The notes below the pieces were generated by a model that made no database searches, was not told the origin of the DNA, and saw nothing but the letters and a program-made list of their open reading frames with translations. The translations under genes were made by a program, and so were the position numbers. 64,000 nt of DNA, from NCBI GenBank assembly GCA_027574665.1, contig CM050654.1, positions 37,219,722 through 37,283,721 on the forward strand, read 5' to 3'. Of this stretch, positions 53,501 through 64,000 are shown piece by piece. Each line of letters opens with the position of its first letter. Positions within the stretch are counted from its first letter, which is position 1. This DNA is from Rhynochetos jubatus (taxonomy: Eukaryota; Chordata; Aves; Eurypygiformes; Rhynochetidae).

Positions 53501-56500
53501 TTATAACTAGATGATTAAATGAGCTTGGAAATCTTAAGAGAAGGTAATCTTGCTCCCTGTTCTGTCAATGTAAAAAACTACAGGGTCTGTATCCTCCATA
53601 GATTATTTGTTGGAGACTGAGTTGTTATTATCACTTAAAAGTCATGATGGCACAGTGATTGCTTAAGCAAAAGGTGGCACATTCTTGGTAGGAGAGAAAT
53701 GTTTTCTGTACTTGATGTTCTGATTGAATGTAAATATTATTCATGGCATATAGCTAAGTTCTCTTCCCTAGTGGTTTTATGGCTTGGGCTTCATTGGTCT
53801 TCTATTGCTGAGCTACATCATTTCCTAAATATATCATCTGGATTGGAAGCACTTAGCAAATTCTGGATTGACAGAGGATATGGATCAGTGAAGCTAGAAA
53901 CCGTTTATCTTTTAAATTATCTAAACATATTCTTCCCACTGTGCCTACTTTAGTTGTTACGTTTGGGTCATAGCATATACCGTACAGGCCTCTGTTGATA
54001 CTTTTCTGAAAATAGTTAATATTCTATTAGTTATCCCTAAGGAGGAGAGAGCCATCAGAAAGACTCTCAGACTCCCTTTCTATCTTGACAAGTGGGAGAG
54101 TGACTTTTCAGTGGCAATTACATACTCAGATGGCAGGAAAGGGTCACAGCTTATGTGCAAAAGGCCAGGCTGATCCTGGCCTCATGCAAAGATTAACTGG
54201 TGTATGATTTGCAAAACTGTGTCTTTCACGAGTCCAAATTTATATGGCATGTCTTCCTGTGGCATTTCTAACCCCACTTCAGTCGTCATTTCATCAGGTA
54301 CGCCTTGAAAGAGACATCATTACGTCATAATTGGTCAGTCTGAAAAAAATGTACATTTTGTCCTGCAATACACAAACCATAAACACTGAAACATAGAAAG
54401 GGATTGGCAACTTCCACCTTAAGTTCCATAAAGGTGGATTGTGGACGGAGTTTCAAAGGCCTGAGTCAGATCTAGGAGCTGGAAGCCATGGCATTGAGAT
54501 GCAATGCTTCCCAGGTTTGGAGCCCAGAACAGCTGAGAGCTAATACCACACAGAGGGAAATCAGAGTATCATTTACTATTTATTCGGTATTTCTGTTATG
54601 CCTTCTTTGCAAGGATCTTGGACAACTTCACAGCTAAGGACCGCAGCACCAAAATATTCCTGCCTTCAGGTGAGCCCTGTAGCTCACTGCATAAAGCAAG
54701 TCAAGACTGGTTAATTACTTATTGCAAAGCACCTGCTGAATGCTGAAAGTGCATGTGTTCTATCTACACCTACTGGTACCTAAAGATTTGGTGTTTAAAA
54801 GTCCTGTGGGTGATGTGCCTACCCTAACAGGTTTGAAGATGTGTCTTCCAGGAGCAGTGCTCTGCTCACTCCATTAGAGTAATGCTATTCATTTAATGGC
54901 ATCGCTTATGATTTACACTGGTGTAAGTGAGACTGGAGTCTGGGCCTTGATCTTTTTAATGCAAATTCATCAATTCTGTTAGATAAGAGATGAAAGGAGT
55001 CCATTATGTTCTTCAGTCATCTCTTGAAGCAAAATCATTTGATTGGTACCAGGCAGTAAGAGGTCCCTACTCCTGCAGTTAGCTCCAGACATGAACCCTT
55101 GGGTTGGTGACAAAAGCTCTTACTGGGGTTATTTATTTTTCATGGACAGTGATCAATCATGAGTGTTAATAATGACAGCAGTGATTTCAAAGTTAAAAGT
55201 TAAGAACGTAAAACTTAGAATTCCTCTGGTGTTAGACTGAGCTCTATGTGTTTAAACACACACTTTTAATTCAAAACATTTTATTCTTTTTTTAATCCAC
55301 ACCTTGATGTTGATCTGACAGTGGTGCAAATGAGGAGGCCACGTAGGTCTCTCTGATGTAAAATCAAAGTGAATTCAGAAGTACAGTGCAGATACTGGAA
55401 TAGTGTAAAATATAGAGTCCATAGGCATAACAAATAGCTGGCACACACAAAAATATATCAAGTGCCAAATGTCTAGAATACTGCAAATTAACTGCTATGG
55501 CAGGAGAGCTAGCAGTGGTGTTCGGAACGGAAAAGCAGAACTTGATTACAGAGATCATAAAATAATCCTTTCCCTTGATCTTCGGCTCCCTAAACCAGGA
55601 GAGGCAGAAAGAGCTGGCTCTGAACAATCTTTTATCGGTGATGGATGCGGTACTGCTTTGTCCAGTAAAATTGCTGATTTACTAATAGGAAAAAAATAAA
55701 TCTTTTGTGATGACACCAACCTCCCTGACCTGCTAGAGAAAGTGCAAACAGATGGGTATCTCTGTGACTGTGAGTGATTCCTCAGTCTAGAGGAATACCA
55801 GTAGCGTATGACGAGAACTAATATTATAGCATACAGTAACATCACCAGCATCCCCCATCAGGATATATTAATTTTCTTTGTGCCAAGAATATGACCACTG
55901 ATACTGCGTGGTTTGATTTAATAGATCTGCCTCTTCTAACAAAAAGGTAACAGATATTTTATACAAATGTGAAATGTGCCCAGTGAAGCCTGGACAGATT
56001 TAAATTCCTTAGACTTCTCTCTTTATTGCAATGCCAGCAAAATTAAGGCACTTCAGATCCTACTAGTGAAAAAAAAAGTAGGATACCTGTTTTATGGGTT
56101 TTGAAGTGAGAGAAATGGTTTTTGTTTCTGATATGAAAATGTATTTTTAAAAAGAATAATTTCCCCTTATATGTGAAACTCCATCCCAGTTTTGATGCTG
56201 GTGATGTTTTTCCTTAAGACTAATCTGATGTACTTCAAAACCAATTACAACAAAGTCTGGTTGATTCAAACTGGTACCAACTACTGATATAAACCACGGA
56301 AAACACACAGGGGAAGACAGAATGAGGCCCTGCATTGTTGGCAGAACAGGTAAATATAGCTCAGAAACTTATTTGTGGAGTTACATAGTTTGCAGTAAGT
56401 CAAGTACATCAAAAGGTTAATACCTATCACATATCAGTGCTGAGGAAATGATATTTTGTTGATTATAAATCAAAACTGAAGGACTTTTGGGTGCAGATCA

Positions 56501-58828
56501 TCAAACACTCTTAGGAAACAATTTTCTTCCAGCATATATTTTCCCTTCAGTAGACTACAAAGGCAGTTGGGTAATTTTTGTGGCTTCTGTATGAAAAAAA
56601 AACCCCTTATCCTTTAATCCTTAAATCTCAACAATTGAGTATTACTTCATGTCAAAAGCATCCAATAAAAGTACAAAATAGGGATTAGCAAGAGTATTTT
56701 TAGATTAAAATTACTGGACTTGGAATGAAGTGGCACATAATCTCAGTACCTTCACAAGCACCGTAGCAAGCCGAAGAGGATTTGTTCTGTTTCAGTTGAA
56801 GACTGATAACATAAGTTACAGGGGAGAGAAGCTATTATTCTAACAGGGAGGACGTCGCAATAATCATAATCCATAACCGTACATAAATTTAAAGTTCATT
56901 CTTTTTTGTCTGATATCTTTTAATCTTCAATGCTCTACAATATTTCGGCTTAAACTAGCAAAGCACATGAGAAAGAAAGTTAAACTGATCATTTTGGTCA
57001 TAAATTAGGACACTCATACAGCTGCAGCAATTGCTTTCATTTCTAAATATTAAAACAAATGACTACTCTCATTTAACCTTGAGGCACAAGATTCTCATCG
57101 TTTATATTGTGATATAATTCACATGAATGAATATGAGGGTCTGGTGGAACAAAAAGCAATTCCTCTTCATTCCTTTTCCAAACTGCTCAAGCAGGTTGCA
57201 TGACTACATTTGCAGCATGAAGTCCCAGACACAGTTTTCATATTTGAGAAGAAAAACACACCCCCAGCCTCTAAGATACAACATGCTATTGAAAGAATCA
57301 TGTACTAGTTTCAGGTCCTGATATCTGGGATATTTCTTAAATCTTGCCTGGAGCTGTGTATGACAGGTATCAGTCACAGTAAATGGCAACTACTGTCTGT
57401 GCTTCCCTTTTTAGGACATACAAAAATTTATTGGTTAATGTTTATATAAGCGTGTCTGATTTACCATACCGATATCTACAGCTGTAGACCATCTGTTCTA
57501 CTCAACAGCATTTAAATGACCTTTGAAGTGTACAATGTATATCCCATTAAGGACAAGGTGCAACTTGGAGAAATAACAGAAATGTTAGTTTATTTATATG
57601 CTCACTAATTTTTTTCTTTTTTTTTGCTCAACTGCTTTTACAGCTTCACCAAGTTATAGAAGAGTCAATAGCTGGCGTAGTGACTGACAAACGAAGTAAT
57701 ACGTTGCACATACTCATTGATAGAGAAAAAAAAAGTTGGGTTTATTTTTGTGACCTTTAGATTCACAGAACGGGCTAAAATCAATTTATAGTTCAAAGAG
57801 TTTGGACGATGCCTACACTAAGCAGTAAAATTGCTTCTGCTTTGATAGGGTGCATTAAAATATAACACTAAGGTAACAGTCATTGATTTGGACACAGAAC
57901 AGGGAGTGAAGGTGGGTTTCTCAAGTGTAGGATGCTGGGAAATAATTGGACAGGTTTCAAGCCAGTCTGTCTTGAATACTTAAGAAAAAGATTTAGAAGA
58001 AAACCAAGAAACCTGACCTAGTAACTACTGTTATTCAGGAATAAACATGAGTTCTCTTGGCAAATCACTCTGTGCAGTAAAAAGGGGACAACCACCCAGC
58101 CTGTCCCTGGAGAACCATACGTTGAATTATGAGAATTTCACTGAGAGAGGGCAGGGTGGGATAACTGATGAGTAGTTGCTATGCTATTGCCACTTTCTGC
58201 CTGAGGTCAGGACCCAGCTTTTCTTTTGTCACAGCAGAAGACCTCCTCTAATGATCAGCCCTCGGAGATTAATGGGACCAGCTGAGTTTCAGAGTTCCCT
58301 AAGGAAGATTATTGCTCAGGCTACAAACAATACTATTGAAATGCTTTAATTATCTGTTGCCATTAGTTGTTGACATAGTTGTTCTTACATGACATTTTGT
58401 TTATCATCATCTTCCAGGTCAACTTGTAGAACAGAGGCCTTGCAGCAAAAGAATTAGGAAAAAAGGAAAGCAGGTTGACACTGACATGTGTCATGTTCTG
58501 ATCTTACTGAGGAGGAAACATGTTTTGAAATCCTGTGCCAGTGCTGTGGCAGAAATACAGATGTGGTGATTCATACCACCTAGTAAGCCCTGTTGTGAAG
58601 AATTCTCCCTAGTGGCAAACCAGGTGTTTAATCTATTGAATTTTGACTCACAGAGCCAGGTATTCCTGTAAAAAGACCTGCTAGCTGCTCGTCAGGTCAG
58701 AGTGAAAGAAGAAAGCCGTCAGTGTTTGATTATAAAGTACATTGCTCGGTAATGCCGCACTAGTTCATATCTACTTAGAGCCTTTGTATGCAAAAACTTT
58801 TTAAAAAATCAAAAAAATGAGAAAGTAC

Positions 58829-58993
58829 CTGGTCTGGGGACTTTGGTACAGATTCGGCCATTTCCAAAAAACCCTGCTGGACATCGGCCGCAAACGTATC
58901 CGAGGTAAGGGGGTTTCCGATCAAAACATAACGCTCCAGGAAAGCATGGCCTGTTGGCACAGGTAGTAATGTGTGACAGTGGTGCTGCATGGC
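58829..58993 (-). CDS. VWDE: VWDE internal exon: non-calcium EGF domain
   Basis: The exon encodes one EGF domain with six cysteines, from TCANRPC to GNGRIC, preceded by a short Ser/His/Ala-rich spacer and followed by K-V-P-R-P. It is 165 bp and phase 1 at both ends. The acceptor is a strong TTCTTTTTCAG and the donor is GTACTT, weaker than most others here. The domain lacks the D-x-[DN]-E motif, so calcium binding is not predicted, but its G-x-C-x-x-C-P-A-G-F-F-G-N-G ending resembles the preceding domain and the one that ends the next exon. With the acceptor used here the junction codon is Cys, giving an extra, seventh cysteine (K-C-H-A-A). A second in-frame AG nine bases further in would give Ser and remove H-A-A. 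I cannot tell which is used. Confidence 0.87.
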
Positions 58994-61900
58994 CTGAAAA
59001 AGAAGGAAATTCAAGCATGTTTACCTACAATTTCTCCAATCAAATGCATATGTAAAATTAAGCAGTGGTTGCCTAAGCCCAGCTAAAGCTTTATAACTGC
59101 TTTTATTCTTTTAAAGTCTAATTAATGCAGAATGTTCCCAAACCTTGAGCCAAACATGAGAATGTCCTGTAGGCACAGTGTAACAGAACAGCTGTTTCTC
59201 ATTAAGGCAAGATTTATTAGTCTGCTAATCACATGTTTTCACGTTTATTACTCCAAGTTGTTTTGATCATGGATATTTTTATCCATTTACCATGGATAAT
59301 ATAGGAACTGTAATTTTCAGTGTAAGTGAAAGAGCAACCAAGTGAGAAACTGTATTATTCAGACATTCGTTTGGTCTTTCGTAATTGCAAGTTAATCAAA
59401 CCTTACAAGACACTTTTAAAAATACACTGTCAGGTACATAACTTTCTGATCTAGAAATCATCCTTAATGTGTCCAACTTTCTATGACAGGAGACTACTTC
59501 AATTATTTTAGAACTATGTGCAAAATTTAACACTCCAGTAGTATATAATATTTTATCACTTATGATGTCACTGAATAGCAAGTGTATATGAACTGCCTGT
59601 GAAGTATTTAATAGTGTCAAGACAGAGAACAGATGATGAATAAAATCTTAATGATGGTTGTAGATCTTTTTTAATTGCCTCCAGTGAGGTCTCCATCATG
59701 ATTCTCCAGTATTTTCAGAATTATTCTTGCGTCTTGCCTCCAACATTATAATGGGCACCTGTAAAAGGCAAGTTCTGGGGCGGTACAGATATAAAAAAAG
59801 GTGAGAAAAAAATCTTTCCTTTTAAATATGCCCCTGCACAACAGATACGCCCAGTTGCAATTTTTCTGCTCCCTGCTTTCACTAGATAATCAACTAAACA
59901 TGCAACACTCATTACATCAGGTCCAACATCAGCATCGTGGAGGGGCACAGCGCAGTTACAGCACAGCGTCTGCAGAAAGCGGCTCCCACAGCCAAATTTA
60001 TACTTGAAGAGTTGATCTTTGCTTACGGTCAAAGCTCAGCCTTAATTCAGTGACTGCCTGTCAAACGCTGAAATAAAATATCAGCGTCGCTGGGGAAGGC
60101 AAGTTGGCGTAAGCTGTCACTCTTATCATCTTGCTTTCCATTGATCGCTAAGATTTGGAGTGATTTTGCTCTACCTCCGAAGCGATATGATTTCTGGTTC
60201 AGCCTGGCCACTCTGATTGCTGTTGCTGTAATGGTTCTCTTCTCATGTAAAATTGTTTAGCAGCAATCCAGTTGGGTGTATTGAGGGGGGTTTTGATTTT
60301 TAACTCTATCTTTCTATGATGAATTATAAACAGCTAGTTTATGTTTACTGTTAAGATGGCAAAATATATGACTTGTGAATATGTAAGCTGCAGCAACTGA
60401 AAAAGATTTCATGCTCTTGTATACCTACCATGTCTATCACCCATGCTAGAACTCTTAATTACAGGAGAATCCTTTGCCTCTGAGGGTTGCAGTAGCTGTT
60501 TAACCTCGGTCTTGTGCGAATCACCTTTGCCATGGCCTTTTTCAGTGCTTAAAGCTTTTGTAACGTCAGCAGCAAGCGCAGCTGTGAAAAGAAAGCATGG
60601 GGACGAGGAAACAAGGTGTTATTGCTTAGCTGTGATTGATGATAAAAAGCCACAGCACCGGCAAATCAGACAACCTGACATGAGTTTATTCTGGAAGCCA
60701 ACCATCAAGCAAATACAGGCAAATCAGGTGAGTCAGCTGCTGACAGGCAGCAAAGCTGCATCACAAATACAGAAAACGTTACTATGCCCAAACTCACTGA
60801 ACTTTGCTTATCTGAGCGACGTGCTTAATATGCCCAGTGATCTTTTATTGGGCTAAGGGCAGTAAGGAGGCCTCAGGTCCACAGGTGTTAGGTAGCACTG
60901 TTACTTGGATGAAAATGCTACACTAGGCACTGGGACTGGTGCTCTGTGCGATTCCTGCATCTCCTGGAAAGCTTCTGTCTGACACCACGTTGTGCACGTT
61001 TGTTGGTTTTGGTTAGTTCGGCTGCAAACTTTATACGTGTCAAAATACCTGTATGAAGCATGGATGGTTGTAAAGAGGAAAATTGATTGGTGGAGGGTCT
61101 AAAAATTTTTGATTTCTGCACAGTTTTAAGATAATTTCTTGAATTAATTAGGGATTGTAAAGTCTATGTGGGCATATGTTGTGAGTTAAAAAACTATTGC
61201 CCTGGGTCTCTTGGATATTCTGTACTTTAAATAAATCCTGAGATTATGACTCTTTATGTATTTTAAATAGTACAATGAGCTATAGCCCACTCTAACAGCC
61301 ATAAAGTTACTTTAGATTTCTCCTCCTTCCTCCCAGAAACTTTTATGCTTGCTTCAGTAAGGGTAGTAAGAGTAGGTATGTTAAGTCTGTATATCAGGAC
61401 CAAAAATAACAGCTTCTATCCGATTTTGGGTGGACAAGGAAGCCCTCAGGTTTATTCCTTGTAATGAATGTACATTTTGGAAATAAAGGGTTCTTTCTGT
61501 AAATAAAAAAAATGCAAAAGAATAAATGACTTTTGTGGTATGTTTCAAAAAAGGACATTATTCTTTATATCCTTCCTTCATTAGTCAAATTAGCTACAAA
61601 AATATGCATTAGTGAAACAGATTCAAAATCACTTTGAAATAACAAATGTGGCCAAATACTACAGCAAAGAAAACATTCTGTACAGACATTTGGCAATGTG
61701 ATTGAAGGGGTATTTGGTAAACCTGGCAAAGGCAGTCCTGCTGGTGCCAGGATCCTGCAGGTGCAACTGAATCTTTTGCATCTGATAGGTTTTATTTTTT
61801 TCCTTTTGGTAGTCAATATAAGGTAAAAGTTTACACCTTCAAAGTTAATATTTGTAACTTTTGCTTCCCAGATTTCTTTGGAAAAACAACCAACCGACCA

Positions 61901-62660
61901 AAGGCAAAACACTTCATGTGTTAGTTTCTCTCCTGTCCAACCAAACGTTATTTTTAGAGTAGACCTGTGTGTATATTACTGAAACAAGCAGAGTGTGAGT
62001 AGGGCAACCCCATGTGCTGGAAAGGTCCCATCAGAGCACAAACTCACTGTGGCCCCCCTGCTAAAGAGAATGTTGGCCCAACAGCAAATCCTGAGCAGAT
62101 GTAAAATTGTTCCTGGCCTTTTTCTGTCACTGACTAGGACCTGTGGCATGACTTTACACCAAGCATGAGCTCAGCAGCCAAGGACTGCATCTTCTAATGA
62201 AAGCATACCTTCGAAACAAAGGTGAAATGTGAGTGGATATGAAGGTTTTGCACATGGACCTTCTTCCTTTTACCCTGCATCATGTTTACACAGCATTTGC
62301 TCAAAAATAATCCTGGAGGTACTCCCCAAGTACTTGTTTGTAGATGGTATATTTAGGAGCAAAATTGTAGAGAACATGGGGAATGTCCTTGGCAAACTAT
62401 CAAGCTGGCATCTGGAAAATACTTCTTTTATATGCTGCAGTGTTCATTTTAATCAAAATGAAACTGAACTGCAGTGAAAAATAGCAAATAGAGACCAATT
62501 TGCAATTATCCATATTAATATAACATGACAATAGTCTGCTTTGTATATTTAAAGGTGCATACTTGAAGTAAAGTGGCAAAGTATTCAATTAAGGATAATA
62601 ATAGTAGAATTGGACCCATTTTTTCCCCATCTATGAAAGTAAATCATGCAAAATGCTTAC
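58994..62660 (-). other. VWDE: VWDE intron, 3.7 kb
   Basis: The intron between the two upstream EGF exons, with donor GTAAGC and acceptor TTTTTCAG on the minus strand. A plus-strand open frame of 137 codons (60443-60856) has no recognisable domain and is likely chance. No repeat was recognised. Confidence 0.82.
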
Positions 62661-62798
62661 ATTTGCAAATTTTACCGTTTCCCTCCATCCCACTGGGGCA
62701 AATTCCACATGCATATGATCCAAAGGTATTCATACAAGACACTCCAGGAAAACAAAGATTCTCTTCACATTCGTTCCTGTCTTCCTGACAAGTAAGCC
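62661..62798 (-). CDS. VWDE: VWDE internal exon: calcium-binding EGF domain
   Basis: The exon reads as a complete calcium-binding EGF domain. On the minus strand a pyrimidine-rich acceptor ending in CACAG precedes it and a GTAAGC donor follows; it is 138 bp, phase 1 at both ends. After the last cysteine of the preceding domain (residue 3) the motif D-R-N-E-C (residues 6-10) matches the calcium-binding consensus D-x-[DN]-E-C. The segment CMNTFGSYAC fits the Asp/Asn beta-hydroxylation pattern C-x-N-x4-Y-x-C. All six cysteines are present, followed by G-N-G-K-I-C, a form typical of matrix proteins. The first cysteine must complete an EGF encoded by an exon upstream of this window. VWDE identity comes from the downstream repeat array, not from this domain alone. 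It could only be something else if the exons to its left belonged to another gene, which the shared phase and open frame argue against. Confidence 0.85.
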
Positions 62799-64000
62799 CT
62801 GTGGCAAAACAAAGGGGAAGTTAATAGTCAAGAAAGATTCTCTGTTTATTCCTCGGCTCCAATGTTGAAGCAGACTAAGGCTTACTTCTCAGCTGTAAAC
62901 TCATTACAGGGTACGTCACTCGTGTTAGTGCCAAATCCCCCACTGCCTCACTTAAACCTGCTTTTGTCACACTGTTTATTACTGTCATTATTGGCACCAG
63001 AAGTGCTGAACTTGAGACTACTGCTCATAGAAAACTGTGCCTGTTAAATAAATTATTTCCCCTGCATTTCAAATCTTTGCCACTGCTTTTGCTGTCTTGT
63101 TTATGTGAGATCTTTGTCGTGTACTGAAGAAGCCAATGAATGTCGCCATGTGGGCTTTAGGATGCAGAGAGCCATGTGCTGACCTGTTGTGCTTTTCGTT
63201 TCTGTGTGAACCTCACGATGGCCTATTGTGAACCAGCCTGATAGATTCTGGCGGTAGGTAAACCTTACAAAATGATCGGGTTTTTTTAAAAACCAGTTTT
63301 GCTACATAAAATTGAAATTTGAAGAGACATTCTGAAAATGTCTCTGAGCCACAGTGCTGGTGTTCAGAAGATAAGCTCCTGCAGGATCTGAACCCAAAAC
63401 CAACATGCCTTGGCTATTGCTGACTTTAGAAATGGGGTTTTAAAAATCCCTTGAAGCAACTGATATTCAGATTCACAGCTCTGGATGATTTAATGGATAC
63501 CTATAGGGGAAGGTGACCCAAAAGTTAAAATTACTATCCTAACAGTAAATGATGTAGACTAATCACATATAATGCTGTTAAAATCTCCCTCGGGCTTCAG
63601 GTACGTGTGCTGCTCTCCTTGTGCACTTGAGAAAACTGGCTTGGCTATTGCTAGTCACCAGAATATGCAGCCCTGATAGCAGGCCGTAAACTAGCCCACG
63701 CCACTTCTATTAAGCCATGCCCTTTGTCCCTTATAGGAATACCCAAGGAGACTGGGACAGCTTCTGGAGAGTCCACGTACCTGCTTCAAGGCATACCACA
63801 AGGTACAGAATGCCTTGTTCCGTATCAGATATCCAGCTTTATCATAAAAGAACATCTAAGGATAAAAAGATGTATTTTTTTTCTTCGTAACATAAATCTG
63901 TCACAGTGGAATGAATTACAGGATGATAAAAACAGAACATTATTATTCATGTACCACAACGTAATCTCTCATTGCTTCAGCATTTCAGAGAACTTCCACT
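62799..64000 (-). other. VWDE: VWDE intron, partial at window edge
   Basis: The first 1.2 kb of sequence upstream of the calcium-binding EGF exon. The exon before it should encode the start of an EGF domain and end in phase 1; I find none here, so it must lie beyond 64000. One exon-like object (63781-63855) has a phase that does not fit. Confidence 0.7.

Larger units (their letters stand above)
42860..58828 (-). other. VWDE: VWDE intron, 16 kb
   Basis: The longest intron in the window, between the second EGF exon and the linker exon. It holds a composite CR1 element (44818-45900), a TA microsatellite and poly-A and poly-T runs. I see no EGF-like or other convincing exon in it. A possible old repeat lies at about 43780-43920, and a possible CR1 scrap at about 52930-52970. 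Open frames elsewhere in it are short and unrecognised. Confidence 0.8.

Noticed and set aside
60443..60856. 137-codon plus-strand open frame
   Set aside because: It is antisense to VWDE in an intron, with no domain, no promoter-like context and unremarkable composition.

Overview
The window is vertebrate nuclear DNA, almost certainly avian. It is AT-rich and intron-dominated. It carries several CR1 retroposon copies with the typical 3' end (ATTCTATGAT-type terminus) and one solo LTR of a family I recognise from bird genomes. No bacterial-style gene organisation, CRISPR array, tRNA or rRNA is visible.

One gene explains all the convincing coding sequence. It is the C-terminal half of VWDE (von Willebrand factor D and EGF domain-containing protein) on the minus strand, so the gene reads from high to low coordinates. 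I place ten exons with good splice sites: 62661-62798 (calcium-binding EGF), 58829-58993 (EGF), 41969-42859 (a large Ser/Thr/Pro-rich linker ending in an EGF), then seven short exons each carrying one EGF repeat at 33847-33942, 32945-33040, 29947-30042, 28308-28403, 13290-13385, 11953-12048 and 4918-5015. Every junction between these exons is phase 1, six consecutive exons are exactly 96 bp, and the joined frame is open for 622 codons. The seven terminal repeats share identical cysteine spacing (C-x3-C-x5-C-x5-C-x-C-x8-C). The N-terminal VWD domain and the earlier exons lie beyond 64000. The 3' terminal exon is uncertain: I propose 2945-3163 as a candidate, with the extreme C-terminus unresolved.

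Region by region: 1-2900 is the 3' flank with nothing I can call; 2945-5015 is the gene's 3' end; 5016-33846 holds six EGF exons (11953-12048 to 32945-33040) in introns of 0.8 to 15 kb, with two CR1 ends and the solo ERVL-type LTR (24285-24865); 33847-42859 holds the first of the seven repeat exons and the linker exon; 42860-58828 is a 16 kb intron with a 1.1 kb internally deleted CR1 LINE; 58829-62798 holds the two upstream EGF exons; 62799-64000 is intron with one weak exon-like object.

The product is expected to be a secreted or extracellular modular protein in which a glycosylatable linker separates an N-terminal VWD/EGF part from a rigid array of EGF repeats. I found no clear undescribed system. 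The items most worth a second look are the linker exon, the unresolved C-terminus, the composite CR1, and two stretches of unexplained open frame or palindromic structure inside introns.
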